Part shown: positions 26,436-35,478 of the stretch, one piece after another
Position numbering within the stretch: the first letter of the stretch is position 1
How the letters are laid out: each line of letters begins with the position of its first letter
Assembly: GCF_007745175.1 (NCBI RefSeq)
Contig: NZ_CP036271.1
Coordinates: 3,918,314-3,982,313 of the forward strand
From: Caulifigura coniformis
GTDB lineage: Bacteria; Planctomycetota; Planctomycetia; Planctomycetales; Planctomycetaceae
Direction of reading: 5' to 3'
Length of the DNA stretch: 64,000 nucleotides
Translations under genes and position numbers: made by a program
The notes under the pieces: model-generated
What the model was told of the DNA's origin: nothing
What the model saw: the letters and a program-made list of their open reading frames with translations, nothing else
Database searches by the model: none

Positions 26436-27866
26436 ATGTCCCACGACGTCTACGAATCTCCGCTCAATTCCCGCTACGCCTCGAAGGAGATGAGCGCCCT
26501 CTGGTCCGATCAGGCCAAGCACTCCACCTGGCGCCGCATCTGGGTCGCACTCGCCGAAGCCCAGAATGAACTCGGCCTTGATGTCACGAAAGCCCAGGTC
26601 GAAGAGCTCCGCGCCAACGTCGACAACATCGATTTCAACGTCGCCGCGAAATACGAACTCGAACTCCGTCACGACGTGATGGCGCATGTGCACGCCTTTC
26701 GCGACCAGTGCCCCACCGCCGGCGGCATCATCCACCTCGGCGCCACTTCATGCGAAGTCACCGATAACACCGAACTCATCCAGATGCGGCAGGCGCTGCA
26801 TCTCATCCGCCGCCGGCTCGTCCAGGTGATCGACGTTCTCGCGGCGTTCGCCTCGAAGTACCGCGATCTTCCCTGCCTGGGGATGACTCACCTGCAGCCG
26901 GCGCAGCCGACCACCGTCGGCAAGCGGGCCACCCTCTGGTGCTACGACCTTGTCCTCGACCTCGAGGAAATCGAACACCGGATCGACCAGTTGAAGTTCC
27001 GCGGGATCAAGGGGACCACCGGAACCCAGGCCACCTTCCTGCAACTGCTCGGCGGCGATCACGCCAGGGTGTCGGAACTCGAAAAACGCGTCTCGGCCAA
27101 GCTGGGATTTGAAGCGGTCTACCCCGTGACGGGCCAGACCTATTCCCGGAAGGTCGATGCCCAGGTGCTGGCGGCCCTTTCCGGCATCGGCCAGTCGGCC
27201 CACAAGATGGGCTCAGACATGCGGATCCTCCAGAGCCGGAAAGAACTCGAAGAGCCGTTCGAAACGAAGCAGATCGGCTCCTCCGCCATGGCCTACAAAC
27301 GCAATCCGATGCGGGCGGAGCGGATGTGCGCCCTCTCGCGGTTCGCCATGCATCTGGCAGGCAGCGCCGACGACACGGCGGCAGTGCAGTGGATGGAGCG
27401 GACGCTCGACGACAGCGCCAACCGCAGACTCGTCATTCCGCAGGCGTTCCTCGCAATCGATGCGACCCTCATTCTCTATCGAAACATCGTCGACGGAATG
27501 GTCGTCTATCCCGAGGTGATTGGTCGCCATCTGGCAGAGGAACTTCCGTTCATGGCCACCGAAGAAATCCTCATGGCCGGCGTCCAGCAGGGGGGGGATC
27601 GCCAGGAACTCCACGAGCGGATTCGCGTCCACAGCCAGGCGGCCGCCCGCGAAGTCAAGGAATTCGGCCGACCAAATGACCTGATTCAGCGCCTTCAGGA
27701 AGATTCAGGCTTTGTTAAGGTCGACGTCGGGGCCACACTGGACGCCCGGCGTTACATCGGCCGGGCTCCGCAGCAGGTCGACGACTTTGTTGAAGATTTC
27801 GTGGAGCCGGTCCGAAAGAAATATGTTGGCGACCTCCGAGGGGCGACGGAGGGATTGCGCGTCTGA
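26436..27866 (+). CDS. purB: Adenylosuccinate lyase PurB
   Basis: Catalyses two beta-eliminations in purine synthesis: SAICAR to AICAR plus fumarate, and adenylosuccinate to AMP plus fumarate. At 476 residues it resembles the longer, eukaryote-like form. The fumarase-superfamily signature is [15 protein letters not shown] (about 278-292). [12 protein letters not shown] (about 105-116) and [15 protein letters not shown] carry the expected catalytic and substrate residues. The start is taken as ATG at 26436 ([14 protein letters not shown]); an ATG three codons upstream is possible. The gene is alone, without other purine genes nearby. Confidence 0.93.
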   Translation: MSHDVYESPLNSRYASKEMSALWSDQAKHSTWRRIWVALAEAQNELGLDVTKAQVEELRANVDNIDFNVAAKYELELRHDVMAHVHAFRDQCPTAGGIIHLGATSCEVTDNTELIQMRQALHLIRRRLVQVIDVLAAFASKYRDLPCLGMTHLQPAQPTTVGKRATLWCYDLVLDLEEIEHRIDQLKFRGIKGTTGTQATFLQLLGGDHARVSELEKRVSAKLGFEAVYPVTGQTYSRKVDAQVLAALSGIGQSAHKMGSDMRILQSRKELEEPFETKQIGSSAMAYKRNPMRAERMCALSRFAMHLAGSADDTAAVQWMERTLDDSANRRLVIPQAFLAIDATLILYRNIVDGMVVYPEVIGRHLAEELPFMATEEILMAGVQQGGDRQELHERIRVHSQAAAREVKEFGRPNDLIQRLQEDSGFVKVDVGATLDARRYIGRAPQQVDDFVEDFVEPVRKKYVGDLRGATEGLRV

Positions 27867-27899
27867 CGGTCGCCTGTGCTCGGAGTGACCTGGCGTTCA

Positions 27900-28139
27900 A
27901 TGAACAATTGGCTCGCAATCGCAGCCGCCGTCTTCGCTTTCGGGGCGTGCGCGACGTGGTTCCTGTCCAGCCGTCCGATCCTCTTTACGCGACTCTTCGT
28001 CTCGTATGAGGAGCGGATGGTCGTCCGTCGGGAAATTCTCGAAGACAGAAGCTTCGGACGGCGCCTGAAGTGGATCGGATTTGTCCAGTTCCTGATCGGA
28101 CTCGGCTGCGTCGCAGCGGCCGTCCTCATCAAGAAGTGA
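27900..28139 (+). CDS. Small membrane protein (79 residues), unknown
   Basis: Two predicted membrane helices (about 3-22 and 56-76) flank a basic, charged loop containing SYEERMVVRREILEDRSFGRRLKW. It ends VLIKK. The ATG at 27900 lies 33 bases after purB in the same direction; a GTG at 27876 would add eight residues. No family is recognised. The clear two-helix pattern and position right after purB favour a real gene, but coding is supported only by the sequence pattern. It ends 22 bases from the convergent aminotransferase gene. Confidence 0.6.
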   Translation: MNNWLAIAAAVFAFGACATWFLSSRPILFTRLFVSYEERMVVRREILEDRSFGRRLKWIGFVQFLIGLGCVAAAVLIKK

Positions 28140-28161
28140 CCCTCACGCCCGTCGCCCGCAT

Positions 28162-29451
28162 TCAACCCGCCAGTACTTGCTTCACCGCCCGTGACAGGCG
28201 CCACATCCCGTCCGTGATCCCCTCCGGCGTCTGCACGCCGTAGCTCAGACGCATGTGATTCTTGGGACGCCCTCCCTGGACCGGCGCGAAACAGAGTTCG
28301 CCCGGCACATACATCACGCCGTGCTGCTTGACCGCGGCCTGGAACAGCGGGCTCTGAAAGCCCGTCGGAATCGACGCCGGCAGGCTCATCCACACATACA
28401 GCCCCCCGGAGGGCCGCCGCCACGTCACGCCCGGTATGTCCGCGAAGTATTTCTCGGCGGCCGCCAGCATCGCGTCACGCTTGCGCGTGTACGAATCCCG
28501 CACATGCCGCACGTGTTCCTGGAACGCTCCTGATTTCAGCATCCGGGTCACGATCGCCTGCGGAAAGTTCGCCGATCCGAAATCCTCATTCCCCTTACGG
28601 TCGAGCACTGGCTTCATGACGTCCTTCGGCAGCACGCCGAAACCGACGCGCAGCCCGGGGGAGAGCGTTTTTGAGAACGTCTGCGTGTACAGCACCTGTT
28701 CCTTCGAGCCGTCGAGCGCCAACAGGCTGGGCAGGGGATTGCCGTCGAAACGCAGATCGCGATACGCCGCGTCTTCCAGGATCAGGATTCGGTTGTGGAT
28801 CGACCAGCGGTTCGCGATGTCGACAATCGCTTTCCGACGTTCCAGCGACACCGAGACGCCGCTCGGATTATCGAACTCGCTGACGACGTAAATCATCTTC
28901 ACCTGCGGCAACCGCCCCAGCTCGTTCAGCCGTGCGAGCGCCTGCTCGAGCAGTTCCGGCTGCATCCCGTTCTCGTCCAATGGCACGCTGATCGGCTCGG
29001 CCCCGACCCCCGCCAGGCATCCCAGGAACACGAAGTACGTCGGCGCTCCAACGATGCAGATGTCACCCGGATCGAGCAGCGTTTCACAAAGCAGCGACAG
29101 CAGCTGCTGCGAGCCCGTTGTCACCACCATCCGTGAGGCGTCATACCCCAGCGTCTCACGAGGGACGCCTTCCTGCGCCGCCATGTAATCGAGAAGGCTG
29201 CCCCGCAGGTCCAGTCGGCCCTGTGTCGTTCCGTACTGCAGCGCCGACCGTGCGGAGGCGCTGTCGGAAAGGAGCGTCACCACCGTCTCCCGCACCGGCT
29301 CGGCCGGAAGGGAGTCTTCGTCGACCAGTCCCGCGGCCAGCGAAATACACCCCGGGTTCTCCACTCCCTGTTGCATCAGGAAGCTGATCGCCTGGTCGGC
29401 CGCCCAGCGGCTGCGCTGGGAGAGTCCGGATGTGTGGAGCACGTGTGACAT
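28162..29451 (-). CDS. PLP-dependent aminotransferase (class I/II, 2-aminoadipate-type)
   Basis: A 429-residue fold-type I aminotransferase of the MocR/LysN-like branch without a DNA-binding domain. The Schiff-base lysine is in YTQTFSKTLSPGLRVGF, the cofactor-contact segment is VTTGSQQLLSLLCETLLDPGD, and the carboxylate-binding Arg is in KNHMRLSYG. SEFDNPSG replaces the usual PxxQNPTG. The substrate is uncertain, with aromatic or branched amino acids or aminoadipate all possible. The start is the ATG at 29451; an in-frame TTG at 29460 also exists. It is tandem with gyrB, which ends upstream behind a terminator, so it should have its own transcription. Confidence 0.88.
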   Translation of the reverse strand: MSHVLHTSGLSQRSRWAADQAISFLMQQGVENPGCISLAAGLVDEDSLPAEPVRETVVTLLSDSASARSALQYGTTQGRLDLRGSLLDYMAAQEGVPRETLGYDASRMVVTTGSQQLLSLLCETLLDPGDICIVGAPTYFVFLGCLAGVGAEPISVPLDENGMQPELLEQALARLNELGRLPQVKMIYVVSEFDNPSGVSVSLERRKAIVDIANRWSIHNRILILEDAAYRDLRFDGNPLPSLLALDGSKEQVLYTQTFSKTLSPGLRVGFGVLPKDVMKPVLDRKGNEDFGSANFPQAIVTRMLKSGAFQEHVRHVRDSYTRKRDAMLAAAEKYFADIPGVTWRRPSGGLYVWMSLPASIPTGFQSPLFQAAVKQHGVMYVPGELCFAPVQGGRPKNHMRLSYGVQTPEGITDGMWRLSRAVKQVLAG

Positions 29452-29502
29452 CGTGACCAATCAACGAGCGGCAGGGGATCTGGTGCAGCGCACGTCGCGC
29501 CG

Positions 29503-29532
29503 AAAAAAACCGCCGGCCGCGACCGGCGGGTT
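29503..29532 (-). terminator. Intrinsic terminator of gyrB
   Basis: On the minus strand, a GC-rich hairpin (about 7 bp plus two pairs after a mismatch, arms CCGGCGG and CGCCGG) is followed by a run of seven T. It sits 43 bases past the gyrB stop and about 50 bases before the aminotransferase start. Confidence 0.75.
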
Positions 29533-29574
29533 CCATGACGAACTCTCGTCCCGTCAGTGACTTCGTGGTTGCGC

Positions 29575-32085
29575 CTAAACGTCGAGGTCCCGAACTTCGA
29601 GCGCGTGCTTCTCGATGAACTCGCGCCGCGGTTCCACGTGGTCTCCCATCAGCACTCGGAAGATCTCTTCCGCCGAGGCCGCATCGTCCAGGGTGACCCT
29701 CTTGAGGATGCGGACGCTGGGATCCATCGCAGTTTCGAACAGTTCGTCCGGGTTCATTTCCCCGAGCCCTTTGAACCGCGTGTAGTTCAGGCCGCGTCCG
29801 CCCAGATCGCGAAGGGCCGGCACGATGTCACGAATCGTCTGCAGCTTCCGCTCGCCGTTCTCCGTCGACAGCAGATAGGGAAAGACCGGCTCGGCGTTGA
29901 CGTTCGGCGGCAGCGTCAGATCGCGCAGATCGAGCTCGAAGTCCGAACGCAGGGTCGCGACGGCCTTGTTGATCGAGCGGACTTCATGCAGCTCGGAAAT
30001 ATGAGATTCCACCGGCGCTGCGGCTCCGTCCGTAGGCGCTGTCGCGGCCGGACGCGTCTCCGCTTCGTGCGCCTCGCGCTCTTCCTTCGTGAAGAACCAC
30101 TTCTCCTCAAAGCCGACAGTCGCCCGGAATCGCGGCAGCTCACCCTCGCGGGAGTGGGCCCTCGCGAACTGCGCAAGGTTGATCCCCCGGTGCTCGAGGG
30201 TCGCCAGTGGCTCGTCGATCTGCGTCATCACTTCGGCCAGCTTCTTCAGCTGATTCGCGCCGAACACCCTCGGCGGCTTGCCGTTGGGGGAGGGATCATC
30301 CGGTCGGTGGTGTAGCGTCAGTTCTGCGCCGTGCAGACCCAGGTCCAGCAGCTCACCCATCATCTCTTCGTGCGTCTGCACATAGCGGGGCTTCTGGTTC
30401 CGGCGGTTCTTCTGCAGCACCCGGTACAGCGGCGGCTGGGCGATATACACGCAGCCCTGCTTCACCAGTTCCCGCATATGGCGGAAGAGAAACGTCAACA
30501 GAAGTGTCCGGATGTGCGAGCCGTCCACGTCGGCGTCGGTCATCAGGATGATCTTGCCGTAACGCCGCTTCGCAATGTCGATATCTTCGGCCATCGGGGA
30601 GATGCCGATCGCCTTGAACAGCGCCGCCACTTCCTGGTTCGCCAGCACCTTGATCAGCTGTGCCTTCTCGACGTTCAGAATCTTCCCGCGCAGGGGAAGC
30701 ACCGCCTGCGTCGCCGAGTCGCGTCCGGTGTCGGCCGATCCGCCGGCCGAATCACCTTCCACCAGGTACAGTTCCGAGACGTCGAGATTGTGGTTCCGGC
30801 AGTCACGCAGCTTTTCCGGCAGTCCGCCCCCCGAAACCTTGTTCTTGTCGCGGGCGAGATCCCGGGCCTTTCGTGCGGCCTCGCGGGCTTCCGCCGCGCG
30901 CAGACCCTTCGTGCACAGCAGCTTCGCGACCTGCGGATTCTCTTCGAAATACTTGCCGAGATGCTCGCCGACGATCGCTGACACCGCGCTTTCCGCATCG
31001 GGGTTCAGGCAGCGGATCTTCGTCTGGGCCTCGAACTTCGGATCCGGATGCCGGATTGTCACGACAGCCGCCAGGCCTTCACGGAAGTCCTCGCCCTGAA
31101 CGTTGACGTCCTTCTCTTTGATGATCCCTTCTTTCCTCGCGTAGCTGTTGAGCACACGGGTGAGGGCGGTGCGGAAGCCGCTGAGATGGGCGCCGCCTTC
31201 GCTGTTGTAGATGCCGTTGGCGTAGCAGCGGACCGTTTCCGTGAAGCCGTCGTTGTATTGCAGGGCGACATTCACATCGACCTGCCCCCCCGCATCCGCC
31301 GGAGCGTTTCCCGAAATCTGGATGACGTTTGGAAACAGCGTCGTCTCGGTGCGGTTCAGGTGCTTGACGAACGCTTCCAGCCCGTTTTCGTAATAGAACT
31401 CGTCCGACCGCCCCGAGGCGTCATCCGCGATCCGGATCCGCAGCCGAGCGTTGAGGAAGGCAGCGTCCTGGAGCACGCGGTGAATCGTCTCGTAGGAGAA
31501 TTGCACCCCCTTGAAGATCGTCGGATCCGGCTTGAAGGTGACCTTGGTCCCCGTGGCTTCCGTCGGTCCCAGTTTCGTCAGCGGCTTGGTGACCTTGCCT
31601 TCCGCGAACTCCATCGTCCAGACGAAGCCCTCGCGCTTCACTTCCACTTCCACCCATTCGCTGCAGGCGTTGACCGCCTTCACGCCCAGCCCGTGCAGAC
31701 CGCCCGTGCCCACCTGGTACCCGCTCTTGCGGTCGAATTTGCCCCCCGCGTGCAGCTCGGTGAACACAACTTCGAGGGCAGGGCGGTTGTCCATGTCCGG
31801 CATTGGCCCGACCGGAATACCGCGGCCGTCGTCTTCCACCGTGCACGAACCGTCCGCGTGCAGGTTCACCAGCGCGTACGAAGCATGCCCGTTGACATTC
31901 TCGTCGATCGAGTTCGAAACGAGTTCGTAGACCAGGTGGTGCAGGCCGTGCTGGTCGGTTCCGCCGATGTACATGTCCGGGCGCAGCCGGATCCCTTCGA
32001 TTCCCTCAAGAGCCCTGATTTGCTCCGCGCCATATTCGACAGAAGTCGTTTTGGTCGAATCAGTTCCGCTGTCAGTTCCAGCCAC
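29575..32085 (-). CDS. gyrB: DNA gyrase subunit B
   Basis: ATPase subunit of the type II topoisomerase that supercoils DNA. At 836 residues it has the GHKL ATPase motifs VSNSIDENVNGH, DDGRGIPVG and GGLHGLGVKAVNA. The Toprim region (near 440) reads LVEGDSAGG and later DADVDGSHIRTLLL. A charged, Ala/Pro-rich insertion follows around 680-715, before the C-terminal GLGEMNPDELFETAMDP. The GTG start at 32085 has a strong GGAGGAG Shine-Dalgarno about nine bases upstream; the frame extends 38 codons further without one. ParE cannot be wholly excluded, but the motifs fit GyrB. No gyrA, dnaA or recF is adjacent. Confidence 0.95.
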   Translation of the reverse strand: MAGTDSGTDSTKTTSVEYGAEQIRALEGIEGIRLRPDMYIGGTDQHGLHHLVYELVSNSIDENVNGHASYALVNLHADGSCTVEDDGRGIPVGPMPDMDNRPALEVVFTELHAGGKFDRKSGYQVGTGGLHGLGVKAVNACSEWVEVEVKREGFVWTMEFAEGKVTKPLTKLGPTEATGTKVTFKPDPTIFKGVQFSYETIHRVLQDAAFLNARLRIRIADDASGRSDEFYYENGLEAFVKHLNRTETTLFPNVIQISGNAPADAGGQVDVNVALQYNDGFTETVRCYANGIYNSEGGAHLSGFRTALTRVLNSYARKEGIIKEKDVNVQGEDFREGLAAVVTIRHPDPKFEAQTKIRCLNPDAESAVSAIVGEHLGKYFEENPQVAKLLCTKGLRAAEAREAARKARDLARDKNKVSGGGLPEKLRDCRNHNLDVSELYLVEGDSAGGSADTGRDSATQAVLPLRGKILNVEKAQLIKVLANQEVAALFKAIGISPMAEDIDIAKRRYGKIILMTDADVDGSHIRTLLLTFLFRHMRELVKQGCVYIAQPPLYRVLQKNRRNQKPRYVQTHEEMMGELLDLGLHGAELTLHHRPDDPSPNGKPPRVFGANQLKKLAEVMTQIDEPLATLEHRGINLAQFARAHSREGELPRFRATVGFEEKWFFTKEEREAHEAETRPAATAPTDGAAAPVESHISELHEVRSINKAVATLRSDFELDLRDLTLPPNVNAEPVFPYLLSTENGERKLQTIRDIVPALRDLGGRGLNYTRFKGLGEMNPDELFETAMDPSVRILKRVTLDDAASAEEIFRVLMGDHVEPRREFIEKHALEVRDLDV

Positions 32086-32352
32086 CGAGAAACACTCCTC
32101 CGGGATGCAATCCGTGAAGGTGAAATTGTAGTAAGAACGGGCCCGCACGTCGTCGCCAAAACCGTCTGATTCCAACGCACGACCCCACGTTTCCAGCAAC
32201 CGAAATCAACCCGCCAGCACCCGGCATCGTCCGCTGCCTGCCGGGCCGGTTTCTGAGAATGACGGCATGCGTTCTCGACGCCGCGTCCGGCTTTCAATAA
32301 GGTTCCAGAAGGACTGGTTTTTCGCAGTGATTTTTCGTGGCTGGCGAGTGGT

Positions 32353-33009
32353 ATGCCGATTTCATCGCAAGACGTGACCTGGGTCGAAGAGCCGAAAATC
32401 GGGTTCTGGGAGGCAACATTCCTTCCAGCGATCGCGGCAGGTCTCAAAACGACGATCGGCCACGTCACAAATTACAAGCCCACCACCATCCAGTATCCCG
32501 AAGTGAAGCCGGAACTCCCGCTTCACTATCGTGGCGTTCATCGCCTGAATCGTGATGAAAAGGACCGCGTCAAATGCGTCGCCTGCATGCTGTGTGCGAC
32601 GGCCTGTCCCGCAAACTGCATCCACATCGAGGCCGAAAAGGCTCCCCCCGAGTGGCCCGACCGCGACAAGTTTCCCAAGTCGTTCGTCCTCGATGAACTC
32701 CGCTGCATCTATTGTGGCATGTGCGAAGAGGCCTGCCCCGTCGACGCGATCGAACTCACGCACATCTATGACATGACCGGGCTCACGCGCGACGAAATGA
32801 ACTTCGATCGCGAGAAGTTGCTCAGCGTCTTTGACCAGACCAAGGACAACCCCCGCGATCCGATCCGCACCCGCCGCGGCAAACTCGGCCCCGCTTCCGA
32901 TTTCCAGACCCTCCCAGCCGTTGGGCCCGCGACCTCCGTTCCCGACCAGGATCGGGCTGCCAACGCGGCGACCCCGGGCGTCATCCGCGGCGTCGTCCGT
33001 CAGGATTGA
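32353..33009 (+). CDS. nuoI: NADH-quinone oxidoreductase subunit I
   Basis: Peripheral-arm subunit of complex I that carries clusters N6a and N6b, passing electrons toward quinone. Two complete CxxCxxCxxxCP motifs are present: C75, C78, C81, C85 and C118, C121, C124, C128. A hydrophilic N-terminus contains TNYKPTTIQYPE, then LHYRGVHRL, as in NuoI proteins. At 218 residues it is longer than the E. coli form; the C-terminal tail after about 165 is Pro/Arg-rich. It is divergent from gyrB, with a 267-base gap. The other complex I genes are absent here, apart from nuoE-nuoF at 46-48 kb. Confidence 0.93.
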   Translation: MPISSQDVTWVEEPKIGFWEATFLPAIAAGLKTTIGHVTNYKPTTIQYPEVKPELPLHYRGVHRLNRDEKDRVKCVACMLCATACPANCIHIEAEKAPPEWPDRDKFPKSFVLDELRCIYCGMCEEACPVDAIELTHIYDMTGLTRDEMNFDREKLLSVFDQTKDNPRDPIRTRRGKLGPASDFQTLPAVGPATSVPDQDRAANAATPGVIRGVVRQD

Positions 33010-33796
33010 CGTCCAGTCGCATCTGAAGAAAAGGGGCACTGGCTCCACCAGTGCCTTCTCGAACCGCGGGCGCCAGCGTGAAACCGACTGGCACAGTGCC
33101 AGCCTCGCAGCCGTGCACGCAGTCTCTCAGGCTTGAAGGTCACGATTCCGGTTGATCCCTCCGGGCTGCGCTGCCGCAGCGGGCAGACACGGCCATCCGC
33201 GCCGCGACCTGTGTCTCGCGGTGGCACTCCTTGCCCCCGTCTTTCTCCCGGGGCCGCGGTCTGTCGAATGACGGACCTCCATCGAGTCCGCCCGCGCGCT
33301 TGATGGAATCCTCCGGACGCGCACGACCCGCAACACCCCTCCCGTTTGACCCGGTTGCGCGGTGTTTGCCGCCGACGACCGGCGCAGGCGGATGCTCTAG
33401 ACGGAACAATCGTCAGTCTCGCTACCTCCGGAACGCCGCAAGCCTATAGGCGACAATGGCTTGCGGAATAGAACTCGTGAAGAGGGGTCTCCGCAGTCGC
33501 CGATGGAGGATGTGACTCCCCAGCGAACTCACACGGGGTGTTCGAGTTGCCAGGGCGACCTGCTCAGAAATTGATACTCGTGGACGAGCGGTCTCATTCG
33601 GCAACGCGAGGTTTGGAGACGCACTGGCGTCTCAGAGGAACAGAGCAGTCCGTCAATGTGCCAGCCTGAAGCGCCCTTCGCGACGTGCGATTGGAGTTCG
33701 CTCGGCCTGGTCACACCGTGATGCGGCAAGGTTGCCGCTGGGGGAACCACACGGCGGATGACGGAACACGGAAGTCCCAACGGTAAGGAGACGCGA
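33010..33796. other. Long non-coding region ahead of the Cys-rich protein gene
   Basis: About 790 bases with no supportable gene; short open frames on both strands lack ribosome sites and family features. It contains the nuoI hairpin (33035-33055), the perfect inverted repeat CTGGCAC-A-GTGCCAG (33088-33102), and a 9-bp stem CCGCAAGCC/GGCTTGCGG with a 13-base loop (33436-33466). It could hold a structured leader or a small RNA; no known riboswitch consensus was recognised. Confidence 0.5.
33035..33060 (+). terminator. Probable terminator of nuoI
   Basis: Stem GGCACTGG-CTCCA-CCAGTGCC (8 bp, 5-base loop) followed by TTCTC, 26 bases after the nuoI stop. The T-run is short, so efficiency is uncertain. 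Confidence 0.5.
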
Positions 33797-34783
33797 ATGA
33801 GAACCCTGAAGACCTGCGCAGCCGTCGTGGCCGTGCTGGCGATGAGCAATCTGGCTCACGCCGCTCGGACCTCGGCCCGGCTGAGCGGTGCGTCGAAGTG
33901 CTGCGAATGCGCGCCGACGAGCATTGCTCCCTGTTGCAAGCCGACGATTCCTCGTCCCTGCACCACCAACGTCTACACCTACCAGCGGCAGATCTCCTGC
34001 CTCAAGCCGCCCTGCTGCGACTCGGGCTGCGGTCCGAAACGCTGCTGCCGTCCCCGTCGCCACGGCGCGAACTGCGGCAACGGATCTTGCGGCAACGGCT
34101 GTGATCCGAATGGCGCCTGCTGCAACAACGGCTGCGGAAACAGCCGGCGCAGTCGGCGCGCCTGCGGCGATGTCTGCGGAAGCGGCAGCTGTGATCAGGC
34201 CTGCCAGGCTCCCTGCCAGACGTACACCTCACGCGACAACGGCAACGCCTGTGCGATCGCCCAGCTGATCTACCAGTCGCAGACTGGCTGCTACGCCCGG
34301 ACGCGCCGCGCCGCCCTGCGCCGCCTCGCCAAGTACGACTGCAGCTGCAATCCCGAAATCATGTCGGCCTTCGTGTACGCCCTGAACGACGCGGTGGAAA
34401 CCGTTCGCTCGACCGCGGCTGACGCGATCGGCGACCAGGTGCGCCGGAACCCCTGCTGCTGCTCCCCGTGCATCGTGAATGCCCTCACGAACACGCTGGG
34501 AGATTGCAACCGTCGCGTTCGCAAGAACGCCGAGAAGGCCCTGTGCGCCTGCGGTTATGAAGTCGTCACGCCCGTCTGCGAGGAAGCCTGCGACGTGCAG
34601 GCCTGTGCGGCGGAACAGGTCCCGGTGTACTCGCCGGCGGCTGGCCAGCAGCCTCCTGCTGAGCCGGAAGCCACGCCTCCTCCCCCGGCCGAGCCCAAGG
34701 CTCAGACGTACAAGGGTGACGCGAGCATGCACACCGTGTCGTCGAAGAAGAGCCTGAAGAACATCTTCGGTCTCCTGCGGTAA
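33797..34783 (+). CDS. Secreted cysteine-rich protein with HEAT-like helices
   Basis: A 328-residue exported protein with a signal peptide (about 1-22, MRTLKTCAAVVAVLAMSNLA, cleavage after AHA). The mature part has about 36 Cys residues, many as CC or CCC pairs. The first half (24-150) is Cys/Gly/Asn-rich and looks disulfide-bonded. The second (about 155-270) has repeated helices such as YARTRRAALRRLAKYDC and VETVRSTAADAIGDQVRR, resembling HEAT repeats. The tail is Pro/Ala-rich and ends KSLKNIFGLLR. AAGGAG precedes the ATG. Planctomycete envelopes are reported to be rich in cystine and proline, so a structural envelope role is an inference. No close named family is recognised. Confidence 0.8.
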   Translation: MRTLKTCAAVVAVLAMSNLAHAARTSARLSGASKCCECAPTSIAPCCKPTIPRPCTTNVYTYQRQISCLKPPCCDSGCGPKRCCRPRRHGANCGNGSCGNGCDPNGACCNNGCGNSRRSRRACGDVCGSGSCDQACQAPCQTYTSRDNGNACAIAQLIYQSQTGCYARTRRAALRRLAKYDCSCNPEIMSAFVYALNDAVETVRSTAADAIGDQVRRNPCCCSPCIVNALTNTLGDCNRRVRKNAEKALCACGYEVVTPVCEEACDVQACAAEQVPVYSPAAGQQPPAEPEATPPPPAEPKAQTYKGDASMHTVSSKKSLKNIFGLLR

Positions 34784-35234
34784 TCCCGCACCAGGCCAGC
34801 GCAGCGCCAGGCAGCCCTGGCGAATGCTCCTGTTGAGTTCGAGGCGTCGCCGGAGAGTTCTCTCCGGCGACGCTTAACTCGTTTGCGCGGAGTTCAGTTT
34901 CGAGAACTCCGACGCGCTCGCTCCGCCAGTGGGGGGCCGCGCTCACGAACAGTTCAATCTCGCGCTCCGCGTCATCGAAGGAACGCTCGATCGAAGCAGC
35001 ACTCAACGGGTCGCTCAGCCTGTTGACTTCGTACAAGCGCACGACGCGCGCCAACCATTCCTCTCATCGAACGGCAAGAGCGCGCGATCACTTGATGCAT
35101 GATTTTTGACCGACTGCCGGTTTCCCCGAGCGACTGCTGTTGCTGAACGGACACGACTCGATCAGAATCCCTGCCGTTCCAGGCCGCCTTTCATGGGTGG
35201 TCGCCCGAATCAGGTCAGTTCTAGAGGTCGAGGC
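34784..35234. other. Intergenic region after the Cys-rich gene
   Basis: About 450 bases with no credible gene. It holds the strong hairpin at 34844-34873 and a TTGACC motif near 35109 without a good -10 partner. Short minus-strand frames here have no ribosome site or recognisable content. Confidence 0.5.
34844..34873 (+). terminator. Strong hairpin after the Cys-rich gene
   Basis: A perfect 13-bp stem (arms beginning GCGTCGCCGGAGA) with a GTTC tetraloop, 60 bases past the stop. It is followed by TTAACTCGTTTG, without a true T-run. It probably ends transcription or protects the 3' end. Confidence 0.6.
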
Positions 35235-35444
35235 ATGCACGTCGTGGAACGCGGAATCGACGAGTCGGTGATCGTGGGCGATGTGATTGTGCGAGTCATC
35301 GCGATCGCAAAGAACGGCGAAGTCCGAGTCGCGATTTCCAACCCCGACGGCTTTCCCCGTTACCAGGAAGTGACTCTCCGATCGGGCGAAGCACTGATGC
35401 AGGAACGCTGCTCCGGCGCGGCCGCGACCATGCTGGAATGCTGA
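35235..35444 (+). CDS. Divergent CsrA-like RNA-binding protein
   Basis: A 69-residue protein with the CsrA strand pattern: MHVVERGIDESVIVGD aligns with MLVLTRKVGESIVIGD, and VIVRVIAIAKNGEVRVAIS with the following strands. In CsrA, Arg44 of VHREEIY contacts RNA. Here the region reads PRYQEVTL, with Gln in that place, and position 4 is Val rather than Leu; Arg6 is kept. It may have changed specificity or lost RNA binding. The C-terminus, with two Cys, is longer than usual. ATG start after GAGGTCGAGG. It lies 34 bases ahead of uppS in the same direction. Assignment rests on pattern alone. Confidence 0.65.
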   Translation: MHVVERGIDESVIVGDVIVRVIAIAKNGEVRVAISNPDGFPRYQEVTLRSGEALMQERCSGAAATMLEC

Positions 35445-35478
35445 AGATCGAGAGAGCCGGGAAACTGAGATCACTGGT

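Noticed and set aside
33127-33604. Several 60-90 codon open frames in the region before the Cys-rich gene
   Set aside because: They occur on both strands, lack ribosome sites, and have arginine-rich random composition.
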